Below, piece by piece: positions 1 through 12,500 of a DNA stretch of 64,000 nucleotides; the stretch's first letter is position 1, and each line of letters starts with the position of its first letter. Under the pieces are notes generated by a model, which had not been told where the DNA came from, searched no databases, and saw nothing but the letters and a program-made list of their open reading frames with translations. Source of the DNA: Dendrolimus kikuchii (taxonomy: Eukaryota > Arthropoda > Insecta > Lepidoptera > Lasiocampidae); contig CM034412.1 of NCBI GenBank assembly GCA_019925095.2, forward strand, positions 1 to 64,000, given 5' to 3'. The position numbers and the translations under genes were made by a program.

Positions 1-3000
1 GGCCTGGCCTGGCCTGGCCTGGCCTGGCCTGGCCTGGCCTGGCACAGCCTGGCCTGGCTGGCCTGGCCTGGCCTGGCCTGGCCTGGCCTGGCCTGGCCTG
101 GCCTGGCCTGGCACAGCTGCCTGGCCTGGCCTGGCTGGCCTGGCCTGGCCTGGCCTGGCCTGGCCTGGCCTGGCCTGGCGCTGGCCTGGCCTGGCCTGGC
201 CTGGCCTGGCCTGGCTGGCCTGGCCTGGCCTGGCCTGGCCTGGCCTGGCCTGGCCTGGCCTGGCCTGGCACAAGCCTGGCCTGGCCTGGCCTGGCCTGGC
301 TGGCTGGCCTGGCCTGGCCTGGCCTGGCCTGGCCTGGCGCAGCACAGCTGCCTGGCCTGGCCTGGCCTGGCCTGGCCTGGCCTGGCCTGGCCTGGCCTGG
401 CTGGCCTGGCCTGGCACAGCCTGGCCTGGCCTGGCCTGGCCTGGCCTGGCCTGGCCTGGCTGGCCTGGCCTGGCCTGGCCTGGCCTGGCCTGGCCTGGCC
501 TGGCCTGGCCTGGCCTGGCCTGGCCTGGCCTGGCCTGGCCTGGCCTGGCCTGGCCTGGCCTGGCCTGGCCTGGCCTGGCCTGGCCTGGCCTGGCCTGGCC
601 TGGCCTGGCCTGGCCTGGCCTGGCCTGGCCTGGCCTGGCCTGGCCTGGCCTGGCCTGGCCTGGCCTGAGCTGTGGCCTGGCCTGGCCTGGCCTGGCCTGG
701 CCTGGCCTGGCCTGGCCTGGCTGGCCTGGCCTGGCCTGGCCTGGCCTGGCCTGGCCTGGCCTGGCCTGGCCTGGCCTGGCCTGGCCTGGCCTGGCCTGGC
801 CTGGCCTGGCCTGGCCTGGCCTGGCCTGGCCTGGCCTGGCCTGGCCTGGCCTGGCCTGGCCTGGCCTGGCCTGGCCTGGCCTGGCCTGGCCTGGCCTGGC
901 CTGGCCTGGCCTGGCCTGGCCTGGCCTGGCCTGGCCTGGCCTGGCCTGGCCTGGCCTGGCCTGGCTGGCCTGGCCTGGCCTGGCCTGGCCTGGCCTGGCC
1001 TGGCCTGGCCTGGCCTGGCCTGGCCTGGCCTGGCCTGGCCTGGCACAGCCTGGCCTGGCCTGGCCTGGCCTGGCCTGGCCTGGCCTGGCCTGGCCTGGCC
1101 TGGCCTGGCCTGGCCTGGCCTGGCCTGGCCTGGCCTGGCCTGGCCTGGCCTGGCCTGGCCTGGCCTGGCCTGGCCTGGCCTGGCCTGGCCTGGCCTGGCC
1201 TGGCCTGGCCTGGCTGGCCTGGCCTGGCCTGGCCTGGCCTGGCCTGGCCTGGCCTGGCCTGGCCTGGCCTGGCCTGGCCTGGCCTGGCCTGGCCTGGCAC
1301 AGCACAGCCTGGCCTGGCCTGGCCTGGCCTGGCCTGGCCTGGCCTGGCCTGGCCTGGCCTGGCCTGGCCTGGCCTGGCCTGGCCTGGCCTGGCCTGGCCT
1401 GGCCTGGCCTGGCCTGGCACAGCCTGGCCTGGCCTGGCCTGGCCTGGCCTGGCCTGGCCTGGCACAGCCTGGCCTGGCCTGGCCTGGCCTGGCCTGGCAC
1501 AGCCTGGCACAGCACAGCACAGCACAGCACAGCCTGGCACAGCACAGCACAGCACAGCCTGGCCTGGCACAGCACAGCACAGCACAGCACAGCACAGCAC
1601 AGCACAGCACAGCACAGCACAGCCTGGCCTGGCACAGCACAGCACAGCACAGCACAGCCTGGCACAGCACAGCACAGCACAGGCCTGGCACAGCACAGCA
1701 CAGCACAGCACAGCACAGCACAGCACAGCACAGCACAGCACAGCACAGCACAGCACAGCACAGCACAGCCTGGCCTAGCACAGCCTGGCCTGGCCTGGCC
1801 TAGCCTGGCCTGGCCAGCCTGGCCTGGCCTAGCCTGGCCTGGCCTAGCCTGGCCTGGCCTAGCCTGGCCTGGCCTGGCCTGGCCTGGCCTGGCCTGGCCT
1901 GGCCTGGCCTGGCCTGGCCTGGCCTGGCCTGGCCTGGCCTGGCCTGGCCTGGCCTGGCCTGGCCTGGCCTGGCCTGGCTACAGCCTGGCCTGGCCTGGCC
2001 TGGCCTGGCCTGGCCTGGCCTGGCCTGGCCTGGCCTGGCCTGGCCTGGCCTGGCCTGGCCTGGCCTGGCCTGGCCTGGCCTGGCCTGGCCTGGCCTGGCC
2101 TGGCCTGGCCTGGCCTGGCCTGGCCTGGCCTGGCCTGGCCTGGCCTGGCCTGGCCTGGCCTGGCCTGGCCTGGCCTGGCCTGGCCTGGCCTGGCCTGGCC
2201 TGGCCTGGCCTGCTGGCCTGGCCTGGCCTGGCCTGGCCTGGCCTGGCCTGGCCTGGCCTGGCCTGGCCTGGCCTGGCCTGGCCTGGCCTGGCCTGGCCTG
2301 GCCTGGCCTGGCCTGGCCTGGCCTGGCCTGGCCTGGCCTGGCCTGGCCTGGCCTGGCCTGGCCTGGCCTGGCCTGGCCTGGCCTGGCCTGGCCTGGCCTG
2401 GCCTGGCCTGGCCTGGCCTGGCCTGGCCTGGCCTGGCCTGGCCTGGCCTGGCCTGGCACAGGCCTGGCCTGGCCTGGCCTGGCCTGGCCTGGCCTGGCCT
2501 GGCCTGGCACAGCCTGGCCTGGCCTGGCCTGGCACAGCCTGGCCTGGCCTGGCCTGGCCTGGCCTGGCCTGGCACAGCCTGGCCTGGCCTGGCACAGCCT
2601 GGCCTGGCCTGGCCTGGCACAGCACAGCACAGCACAGCACAGCACAGCCTGGCCTGGCCTGGCCTGGCCTGGCCTGGCCTGGCCTGGCCTGGCCTGGCCT
2701 GGCCTGGCCTGGCCTGGCCTGGCCTGGCCTGGCCTGGCCTGGCCTGGCAGCCTGGCCTGGCCTGGCCTGGCCTGGCCTGGCCTGGCCTGGCCTGGCCTGG
2801 CCTGGCCTGAGCCTGGCCTGGCCTGGCCTGGCCTGGCCTGGCCTGGCCTGGCCTGGCCTGGCTGGCCTGGCCTGGCCTGGCCTGGCCTGGCCTGGCCTGG
2901 CCTGGCCTGGCCTGGCCTGGCCTGGCCTGGCCTGGCCTGGCCTGGCCTGGCTGGCCTGGCCTGGCCTGGCCTGGCCTGGCCTGGCCTGGCCTGGCCTGGC

Positions 3001-6000
3001 CTGGCCTGGCCTGGCCTGGCCTGGCCTGGCCTGGCCTGGCCTGGCCTGGCCTGGCCTGGCCTGGCCTGGCCTGGCCTGGCCTGGCCTGGCCTGGCCTGGC
3101 CTGGCCTGGCCTGGCCTGGCCTGGCCTGGCCTGGCCTGGCCTGGCCTGGCCTGGCCTGGCCTGGCCTGGCCTGGCCTGGCCTGGCCTGGCCTGGCCTGGC
3201 CTGGCCTGGCCTGGCCTGGCCTGGCCTGGCCTGGCCTGGCCTGGCACAGCACAGCTGGCCTGGCCTGGCCTGGCCTGGCCTGGCCTGGCCTGGCCTGGCC
3301 TGGCCTGGCCTGGCACAGCACAGCCTGGCCTGGCCTGGCCTGGCCTGGCCTGGCCTGGCCTGGCCTGGCCTGGCCTGGCCTGGCCTGGCCTGGCCTGGCA
3401 CTGGCCTGGCCTGGCCTGGCCTGGCCTGGCCTGGCCTGGCCTGGCCTGGCCTGGCCTGGCCTGGCCTGGCACAGCACAGCCTGGCCTGGCCTGGCCTGGC
3501 CTGGCACCAGCCTGGCACAGCACAGCCTGGCCTGGCCTGGCCTGGCCTGGCCTGGCCTGGCCTGGCCTGGCCTGGCCTGGCCTGGCCTGGCCTGGCCTGG
3601 CCTGGCCTGGCCTGGCACAGCCTGGCCTGGCCTGGCCTACAGCCTGGCCTGGCCTGGCCTGGCCTGGCCTGGCCTGGCCTGGCCTGGCCTGGCCTGGCCT
3701 GGCCTGGCCTGGCCTGGCTGGCCTGGCCTGGCCTGGCCTGGCCTGGCCTGGCCTGGCCTGGCCTGGCCTGGCCTGGCCTGGCCTGGCCTGGCCTGGCCTG
3801 GCCTGGCCTGGCCTGGCCTGGCCTGGCCTGGCCTGGCCTGGCCTGGCCTGGCCTGGCCTGGCCTGGCCTGGCCTGGCCTGGCCTGGCCTGGCCTGGCCTG
3901 GCCTGGCCTGGCCTGGCCTGGCCTGGCCTGGCCTGGCCTGGCCTGGCCTGGCCTGGCCTGGCCTGGCCTGGCCTGGCCTGGCCTGGCCTGGCCTGGCCTG
4001 GCCTGGCCTGGCCTGGCCTGGCCTGGCCTGGCCTGGCCTGGCCTGGCCTGGCCTGGCCTGGCCTGGCCTGGCCTGGCCTGGCCTGGCCTGGCCTGGCCTG
4101 GCCTGGCCTGGCCTGGCACAGCCTGGCCTGGCCTGGCCTGGCCTGGCACAGCCTGGCCTGGCCTGGCCTGGCCTGGCCTGGCCTGGCCTGGCCTGGCACA
4201 GCCTGGCCTGGCCTGGCCTGGCCTGGCCTGGCCTGGCCTGGCCTGGCCTGGCCTGGCCTGGCCTGGCCTGGCCTGGCCTGGCCTGGCCTGGCCTGGCCTG
4301 GCCTGGCCTGGCCTGGCTGGCCTGGCCTGGCCTGGCCTGGCCTGGCCTGGCCTGGCCTGGCCTGGCCTGGCCTGGCACAGCCTGGCCTGGCCTGGCCTGG
4401 CCTGGCCTGGCCTGGCCTGGCCTGGCCTGGCCTGGCCTGGCCTGGCCTGGCCTGGCCTGGCCTGGCCTGGCCTGGCCTGGCCTGGCCTGGCCTGGCCTGG
4501 CCTGGCCTGGCCTGGCCTGGCCTGGCCTGGCCTGGCCTGGCCTGGCCTGGCCTGGCCTGGCCTGGCCTGGCCTGGCCTGGCCTGGCCTGGCCTGGCCTGG
4601 CCTGGCTGGCCTGGCCTGGCCTGGCCTGGCCTGGCCTGGCCTGGCCTGGCCTGGCCTGGCCTGGCCTGGCCTGGCCTGGCCTGGCCTGGCCTGGCCTGGC
4701 CTGGCCTGGCCTGGCCTGGCCTGGCCTGGCCTGGCCTGGCCTGGCCTGGCCTGGCCTGGCCTGGCCTGGCCTGGCCTGGCCTGGCCTGGCCTGGCCTGGC
4801 CTGGCCTGGCCTGGCCTGGCCTGGCCTGGCCTGGCCTGGCCTGGCCTGGCCTGGCCTGGCCTGGCCTGGCCTGGCCTGGCCTGGCCTGGCCTGGCCTGGC
4901 CTGGCCTGGCCTGGCCTGGCCTGGCCTGGCCTGGCCTGGCCTGGCCTGGCCTGGCCTGGCCTGGCCTGGCCTGGCCTGGCCTGGCCTGGCCTGGCCTGGC
5001 CTGGCCTGGCCTGGCACAGCCTGGCCTGGCCTGGCCTGGCCTGGCCTGGCCTGGCCTGGCCTGGCCTGGCCTGGCCTGGCCTGGCCTGGCCTGGCCTGGC
5101 CTGGCCTGGCACAGCCTGGCCTGGCACAGCCTGGCCTGGCCTGGCCTGGCCTGGCCTGGCCTGGCCTGGCCTGGCCTGGCCTGGCTGGCTGGCCTGGCCT
5201 GGCCTGGCACAGCCTGGCCTGGCCTGGCCTGGCCTGGCCTGGCCTGGCACAGCACAGCACAGCCTGGCCTGGCCTGGCCTGGCACAGAGCCTGGCCTGGC
5301 CTGGCTGGCCTGGCCTGGCACAGCACAGCCTGGCCTGGCCTGGCACAGCCTGGCCTGCACAGCCTGGCCTGGCACAGCCTGGCCTGGCCTGGCCTGGCCT
5401 GGCCTGGCCTGGCCTGGCCTGGCCTGGCCTGGCCTGGCCTGGCTGGCCTGGCCTGGCCTGGCTGGCCTGGCCTGGCCTGGCCTGGCCTGGCCTGGCCTGG
5501 CCTGGCCTGGCCTGGCCTGGCCTGGCCTGGCCTGGCCTGGCCTGGCCTGGCCTGGCCTGGCCTGGCCTGGCCTGGCCTGGCCTGGCCTGGCCTGGCCTGG
5601 CCTGGCCAGCTGGCCTGGCCTGGCCTGGCCTGGCCTGGCCTGGCCTGGCCTGGCCTGGCCTGGCTGGCCTGGCCTGGCCTGGCCTGGCCTGGCCTGGCCT
5701 GGCCTGGCCTGGCCTGGCCTGGCCTGGCCTGGCCTGGCCTGGCACAGGCCTGGCCTGGCCTGGCCTGGCCTGGCCTGGCCTGGCCTGGCCTGGCCTGGCC
5801 TGGCCTGGCCTGGCCTGGCCTGGCCTGGCCTGGCCTGGCCTGGCCTGGCCTGGCCTGGCCTGGCCTGGCCTGGCCTGGCCTGGCCTGGCCTGGCCTGGCC
5901 TGGCCTGGCCTGGCCTGGCCTGGCCTGGCGCCTGGCCTGGCCTGGCCTGGCCTGGCCTGGCCTGGCCTGGCTGGCCTGGCCTGGCCTGGCCTGGCCTGGC

Positions 6001-8836
6001 CTGGCCTGGCCTGGCCTGGCCTGGCCTGGCACAGCACAGCACAGCCTGGCCTGGCCTGGCCTGGCCTGGCCTGGCCTGGCCTGGCCTGGCCTGGCCTGGC
6101 CTGGCCTGGCCTGGCCTGGCTGGCACAGCCTGGCCTGGCACAGCCTGGCCTGGCCTGGCCTGGCACAGCTGGCCTGGCCAGCCTGGCCTGGCCTGGCCTG
6201 GCCTGGCCTGGCACAGCCTGGCCTGGCCTGGCCTGGCACAGCACAGCCTGGCCTGGCCTGGCCTGGCCTAGCACAGCCTGGCCTGGCCTGGCAGCACAGC
6301 TGGCCTGGCCTGGCCTGGCCACAGCACAGCACAGCCTGCAGCACAGCACAGCCTGGCCTGGCCTGGCTAAGCACAGCCTGGCCTGGCCTGGCCTGGCCTG
6401 GCCTGAGCCTGGCCTGGCCTGGCCTGGCCTGGCCTGGCCTGGCCTGGCCTGGCCTGGCCTGGCCTGGCCTGGCCTGGCCTGGCCTGGCCTGGCCTGGCCT
6501 GGCCTGGCCTGGCCTGGCCTGGCCTGGCCTGGCCTGGCCTGGCCTGGCCTGGCCTGGCCTGGCCTGGCCTGGCCTGGCCTGGCCTGGCCTGGCCTGGCCT
6601 GGCCTGGCCTGGCCTGGCCTGGCCTGGCCTGGCCTGGCCTGGCCTGGCCTGGCCTGGCCTGGCCTGGCCTGGCCTGGCCTGGCCTGGCCTGGCCTGGCCT
6701 GGCCTGGCCTGGCCTGGCCTGGCCTGGCCTGGCCTGGCCTGGCACCAGCTGGCCTGGCCTGGCCTGGCACAGCCTGGCCTGGCCTGGCCTGGCCTGGCCT
6801 GGCCTGGCCTGGCCTGGCCTGGCCTGGCCTGGCCTGGCCTGGCCTGGCCTGGCCTGGCCTGGCACAGCCTGGCCTGGCCTGGCCTGGCCTGGCCTGGCCT
6901 GGCCTGGCCTGGCCTGGCCTGGCCTGGCCTGGCCTGGCCTGGCCTGGCCTGGCACAGCCTGGCCTGGCACAGCCTGGCACAGCACAGCCTGGCCTGGCCT
7001 GGCCTGGCCTGGCCTGGCCTGGCTGGCCTGGCCTGGCACAGCACAGCACAGCCTGGCCTGGCCTGGCCTGGCCTGGCCTGGCCTGGCCTGGCAGCCTGGC
7101 ACAGCACAGCCTGGCACAGCACAGCCTGGCACAGCACAGCCTGGCCTGGCACAGCACAGCACAGCACAGCACAGGCCTGGCCTGGCCTGGCCTGGCCTGG
7201 CCTGGCACAAGCCTGGCCTGGCCTGGCCTGGCCTGGCCTGGCCTGGCACAGCCTGGCCTAGCCTGGCCTGGCCTGGCCTGGCCTGGCCTGGCCTGGCCTG
7301 GCCTGGCCTGGCCTGGCCTGGCCTGGCCTGGCCTGGCCTGGCCTGGCCTGGCCTGGCCTGGCCACAGCCTGGCCTGGCCTGGCCTGGCCTGGCCTGGCCT
7401 GGCCTGGCCTGGCCTGGCCTGGCCTGGCCTGGCCTGGCCTGGCCTGGCCTGGCCTGGCCTGGCCTGGCCTGGCCTGGCCTGGCCTGGCCTGGCCTGGCCT
7501 GGCCTGGCCTGGCCTGGCCTGGCCTGGCCTGGCCTGGCCTGGCCTGGCCTGGCCTGGCCTGGCCTGGCACAGCCTGGCCTGGCCTGGCCTGGCCTGGCCT
7601 GGCCTGGCCTGGCCTGGCCTGGCCTGGCCTGGCCTGGCCTGGCCTGGCCTGGCCTGGCCTGGCCTGGCTGGCCTGGCCTGGCCTGGCCTGGCCTGAGCCT
7701 GGCCTGGCCTGGCCTGGCCTGGCCTGGCCTGGCCTGGCCTGGCCTGGCCTGGCCTGGCCTGGCCTGGCTGGCCTGGCCTGGCCTGGCCTGGCCTGGCACA
7801 GCCTGGCCTGGCCTCAGCTGGCCTGGCCTGGCCTGGCCTGGCACAGCCTGGCCTGGCCTGGCCTGGCCTGGCACAGGCCTGGCCTGGCCTGGCCTGGCCT
7901 GGCCTGGCCTGGCCTGGCACAAGCACAGCCTGGCCTGGCCTGGCCTGGCCTGGCCTGGCCTGGCCTGGCCTGGCCTGGCCTGGCCTGGCCTGGCCTGGCC
8001 TGGCCTGGCCTGGCCTGGCCTGGCACAGCACAGCCTGCTCAGCCTGGCCTGGCCTGGCCTGGCCTGGCCTGGCCTGGCCTGGCCTGGCCTGGCCTGGCCT
8101 GGCCTGGCCTGGCCTGGCCTGGCCTGGCCTGGCCTGAGCCTGGCCTGGCCTGGCCTGGCCTGGCTGGCCTGGCCTGGCCTGGCCTGGCCTGGCCTGGCCT
8201 GGCCTGGCCTGGCCTGGCCTGGCCTGGCCTGGCCTGGCCTGGCCTGGCCTGGCCTGGCCTGGCCTGGCCTGGCCTGGCCTGGCCTGGCCTGGCCTGGCCT
8301 GGCCTGGCCTGGCCTGGCCTGGCCTGGCCTGGCCTGGCCTGGCCTGGCCTGGCCTGGCTGGCCTGGCCTGGCCTGGCCTGGCCTGGCCTGGCCTGGCCTG
8401 GCCTGGCCTGGCCTGGCCTGGCCTGGCCTGGCCTGGCCTGGCCTGGCCTGGCCTGGCCTGGCCTGGCCTGGCCTGGCCTGGCCTGGCCTGGCCTGGCCTG
8501 GCCTGGCCTGGCCTGGCCTGGCCTGGCCTGGCAGCCTGGCCTGGCCTGGCCTGGCCTGGCCTGGCCTGGCACTGGCCTGGCCTGGCCTGGCCTGGCCTGG
8601 CCTGGCCTGGCCTGGCCTGGCCTGGCCTGGCCTGGCCTGGCCTGGCCTGGCCTGGCCTGGCCTGGCCTGGCCTGGCCTGGCCTGGCCTGGCCTGGCCTGG
8701 CCTGGCCTGGCCTGGCCTGGCCTGGCCTGGCCTGGCCTGGCCTGGCCTGGCCTGGCTGGCACAGCACAGCTGGCCTGGCCTGGCCTGGCCTGGCCTGGCC
8801 TGGCCTGGCCTGGCCTGGCCTGGCCTGGCCTGGCCT
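1..8836. repeat. (CCTGG)n pentanucleotide satellite
   Basis: Head-to-tail 5-bp unit, CCTGG on this strand, filling the first 8.8 kb. Interruptions are single-unit variants (CACAG, CCTAG), one-base slips that change phase, and rare CTGAG or CACCAG units. The unit has the same length as the telomeric CCTAA unit found downstream and differs from it by two A-to-G transitions. CCTAG intermediates cluster near 1774-1861 and recur near 6268 and 7258. The array contains almost no CpG. Very long open frames on both strands arise because a 5-bp unit without a stop codon stays open in every frame; they are not genes. The array joins the E0 3' UTR directly at 8836/8837 with no telomere repeat between. 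Array length may be limited by assembly. Confidence 0.97.
1494..1772. repeat. CACAG-enriched block of the satellite
   Basis: Here the satellite changes from mostly CCTGG to mostly CACAG units, up to 18 or more consecutive copies, then returns to CCTGG after a short CCTAG-containing stretch. The 5-bp register is kept, so this looks like local amplification of a variant unit rather than an insertion. Smaller CACAG clusters lie near 2618-2648, 6295-6350 and 7098-7175. Confidence 0.9.
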
Positions 8837-9076
8837 GAACCCAATCCATCCAACTTCACTCCCAACCCAAACCAACCAAAGCCAACCTTTCCCAACCTAA
8901 GCCAACCATTCCCAACCTAAGCCAACCTCTTCCAACCATACTCCAAAACAAGTATTACACACACACACAAGTATTAACACACATGCACCAAAGTAGTTAG
9001 TAAGATAGAAATAAGCTTAGTATAAGATTAAAAACAGTAGCAGCTCGGATATATCTTGTTCGTCCGGGCCCACCAG

Positions 9077-9107
<31 letters not shown>
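8837..9107 (+). mobile_element. E0: 3'-UTR stub of a gag-only telomeric element
   Basis: This 242-bp segment plus poly(A) (9079-9107) matches the last part of the E6 3' UTR (50258-50488) almost base for base. It starts in the C-rich CCAAC-type tract and continues through an A-rich stretch to the 3'-terminal hairpin at 9044-9068. Unlike E6 it keeps its true 3' end, the hairpin followed by GCCCACCAGAT and then poly(A) and (CCTAA)n. It shows how the E6 subfamily normally ends. Everything 5' of 8837 is missing and is replaced by satellite, so it is either a strongly 5'-truncated insertion or the remnant of a break. Confidence 0.85.
9044..9068 (+). other. 3'-terminal RNA hairpin of E0
   Basis: The arms CTCGGAT and GTCCGGG can pair over 7 bp around a loop containing ATCTTGTT. 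Compared with E7/E8 the sixth pair is A-U instead of G-C, which is a compensatory change. It lies 10 nt before the poly(A). Confidence 0.7.
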
Positions 9108-9110
<3 letters not shown>

Positions 9111-9154
9111 AACCTAACCTAACCTAACCTAACCTAACCTAACCTAACCTAACC
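9108..9154. repeat. Telomeric (CCTAA)n tract 1
   Basis: About nine uninterrupted units of CCTAA (TTAGG on the minus strand) lie between the poly(A) of E0 and the 5' end of E1. The tract ends ...AACC, the left junction form seen at every telomere-flanked element here. Confidence 0.98.
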
Positions 9155-9155
9155 A

Positions 9156-9503
9156 CGGGTTGCGCCGAGGCTGTGGCAGCGGTTGACGACGACAGGAGTG
9201 GTGAGGATAGACCTCCAGACACTCCACGTGACGGACAGGTCACCGCTGGTCCAGTGCTCGCAATGTCTTGGCTACGGTCACGGCAAGAGGATCTGCCAAG
9301 AAGCACAGCAGCCAAAGTGCAGCCACTGTGGGGACCCCCACATGAAGTACGAATGTCCGGACTTCAGGGCGGGGGCACCACCCACTTGTTGCAATTGCAG
9401 GAGGGCGAAGAAGGTGGACATAGACCACAACGCCTTTGACAGTAAATGCCCTATACGCATCAGGTGGGAGGAGATAGCGCGCGCCTCGGTCGCCTATTGC
9501 TAA
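9156..9503 (+). pseudogene. ORF1 C-terminal fragment of E1 (zinc-knuckle Gag)
   Basis: This is the last 115 codons of the Gag-like ORF1, corresponding to residues 421-535 of the E2 protein, ending at the same TAA. It keeps all three CCHC zinc knuckles: CX2CX4HX4C, CX2CX3HX4C and CX2CX9HX6C. It has no start codon of its own because the element is 5'-truncated, so it is probably not translated. The next open frame, ORF2, begins 52 nt downstream as in E2. Confidence 0.9.
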
Positions 9504-9555
9504 GGGCACCCCGGGGAACCAAGCGATCTCTAAGGAGCGGAAGCCGTACAAAGTA

Positions 9556-12500
9556 ATGCAAGCTAACCTGCAGAGAATGGAACTCGCAACGAACGAGCTG
9601 TTCAACACTGCCAGCGAGAGAGGTGCGGCTTTCGCTCTACTCCAGGAGCCTTACGTAGGCATAGCAAAAAAGGTGAGGAGATATCGGGGGCGCTAGAGTC
9701 TACCAAAACACGAAATCGACAAGTAGAACTATTAAAGCGGCAATTGCCGTTTTTGATCCGGAGGTACAAGCCATCGTGGTACCTGAATACACCACCGACA
9801 ATCTGGTGGTAGTAAAGATGGGAAGTGGATCTAGCGCTCTGACAGTCGCCTCCCTTTACTTCGAACCTGACAAAGACATGGAGCCCTACATGGAGCTAAT
9901 CAGAGATATCGCTAGGACAATGGGGACCCGGAGGATAGTGATAGGCGGCGACGTAAATGCGAAGAGTCCATGGTGGGGTAGCCCTACAGAAGATCGACGA
10001 GGAAAGAGGCTGACAGGACTCCTGAACGAATTGGACTTGCAGGTGCTCAATGAGGGAGACACTCCCACCTACGACACCGTGCGTGGAGGCAAAGCTCTAA
10101 CGAGCTTTGTCGACATCACGGTCTGCTCAGCGGACCTCCTCAACTTCGTGACAGGCTGGAAGGTAGACGACGGGGTGACGAGCTCTGACCACAACACCAT
10201 TCTTTTTACTATTGTAGCTAGTCCATTAAACAGTGTATGCATGGCCAGAACAACCCGAATTTATAATACGCGTAAAGCAAACTGGGGCCACTTTCGTGAG
10301 AAAGCGGACCAGCTTATGCTGGAAAATAGACTTACCATGGAAGATATCGAAGAACTGACAGACACGACGGACCTGGAAAATAAAGTAAACATATTAAATA
10401 ACATTGTAGTAGAGGCATGCAAACACAGTATAGCACAAATAAGACAGAAAAATAAAATAAACTTACCTTGGTGGTCGGAAGAGCTCGCCAAACTGAAGCG
10501 TGGAGTCGTCGCGAAGAAGAGGAGAATCCGCTGCGCCGCGCCGTCCTGTAGGAAGAGCTGTATCGATGAGTACCTGCAAGTCAAAAGAAGGTATCAAACG
10601 GAGATTAATGCTGCAAAGACTAAGAGTTGGAAAGATTTTTGCGGCAAGCAGGATCGGGAAGGAGTCTGGGAGGGGATATACCGGGTCATCGGGAGAACGA
10701 AGAAGAGGGACGAGGATGAGCCTATGACAGATAAGGGAGTGGTCCTGGGCCCATGTGAATCTGCCGCATTACTTGCGGAGACCTTTTACCCCGAGGATAG
10801 CGCCGAGGGAGAGAACCAGGAACACAGGGAAATTCGAGAGCAGGCGGCAAATTTGAACCATCAGATTGCCTTGTTAGGGAACGACGACCCGCCCTTTACC
10901 GCCTTAGAACTTAAACAAGCAGCACACCGGTTCAATCCCAAGAAGGCACCCGGGGCGGATGGATTGACCGCCGACATCTGTGCCCAGGCCATTTACCATA
11001 AACCAGAATTCTACCTATCACTGGTTAATAAGTGCCTTACACTCGGATATTTCCCGGCGATCTGGAAGCGAGCGACCGTAGTCGTGCTCCGGAAGCCGGG
11101 AAAAGAAGACTACTCCCACCCGAAGTCATATAGGCCCATCGGCCTTTTGCCAGTGATGGGTAAAATTCTTGAAAGATTGATAGTAAATAGACTCACGTGG
11201 CACCTCGTGCCTAAGCTGAGCGCCCGCCAATACGGTTTCCTGCCCCAAAGAAGCACGGAGGACTCCCTCTATGATCTGGTGAACAGAATACGCAGAAAGC
11301 TGGAACTTAAGAAGATTATAACACTCGTTTCACTAGACATAGAGGGAGCATTCGATAGCGCTTGGTGGCCTATGATTAGGGTCCGGTTGGCGGAGGAAAA
11401 CTGCCCAGGAAATATCCAGAGGATACTGGGCAGCTACCTGGAAAACCGCAGCGTCTCGCTTAGGTACCTAGGAGAAGAGGTGGAAAGACAGACCACGAAA
11501 GGCTGTGTGCAGGGATCCATAGGGGGGCCTATCCTATGGGACCTGCTCCTCGACCCTCTTCTTAAAGGGCTAGAAGTACGAGGAGACTACGTACAGGCAT
11601 TTGCGGACGACGTGGTTCTGCTGATTGACGGAGACTCCGGCAGCAGCATAGAGAGAAGAGCTAATGCGGCTCTCTCCTATGTTCAGGAGTGGGGTGTCCG
11701 AAACAAACTAAAATTTGCCGCTCACAAGACGAAAGCTGTAACTTTCACGAGGAAATTGAAGTATGACACCCCAAGACTGAGCATGGGAGGGGTCAGCATA
11801 GAGATGGCCTCAGAGGTTAAGGTTCTAGGTGTAACCATAGACAGCAGCTTGACATTTAACTCGCACATACGTAGTGTATGTGCGAAGGCAATAAAGTTCC
11901 AGAAGCAATTATCGCGCGCCGCGAAGGTCACCTGGGGCCTTAACCCTGAGATCGTCAGGATCATGTACACAGCGGTGCTGGAGCCAGTAATCCTGTACGC
12001 AGCGAGCGTCTGGGCGCCTTCAGCCACAAAGTTGGGTGTGCGTAAGCAACTCAACATGGTCCAACGGGGATTTGCGCAGAAAATGTGTAGAGCGTATAAG
12101 ACCGTCTCCCTGAACTCAGCGATGGTGTTGGCTGGTCTGCTCCCCCTTGACCTCCGTATAAAGGAAGTTGCTTCCTTATACGAGGCCAAGAGGGGGGTAG
12201 AGCAGCCAATGCTTGGGGACAGGGAGATGGAAACGCGAGTTGCTTACGCCAACACAACTCACCCGGCCTCACAGATCGAGTTACAGTTTGGCTGCCTGAT
12301 GGACCAGGAGCAGGTGGATGCGCAACGCCACCAGGCGGTGCGTATCTTCACGGACGGCAGCTTAATCGAAGGCCAGGTCGGAGCCTCATTATCCTTTTGG
12401 AATAATGAGGTCGAGACCAAAAGCCGGAAAATTAAGCTGGCGTCCTTCTGCACGGTCTATCAGGCAGAGTTGCTGGCGATACGTGAGGCTACGGCGTCGG

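Noticed and set aside
1..8836. Satellite as a CRISPR-like array
   Set aside because: Pentamer unit with no spacers, in a eukaryotic context.
672..8895. Open frames of 266-2349 codons on both strands, made of AWPGL- or ARPGQ-type repeats
   Set aside because: A stop-free 5-bp satellite is open in all frames; no start context, domain or composition of a real protein.
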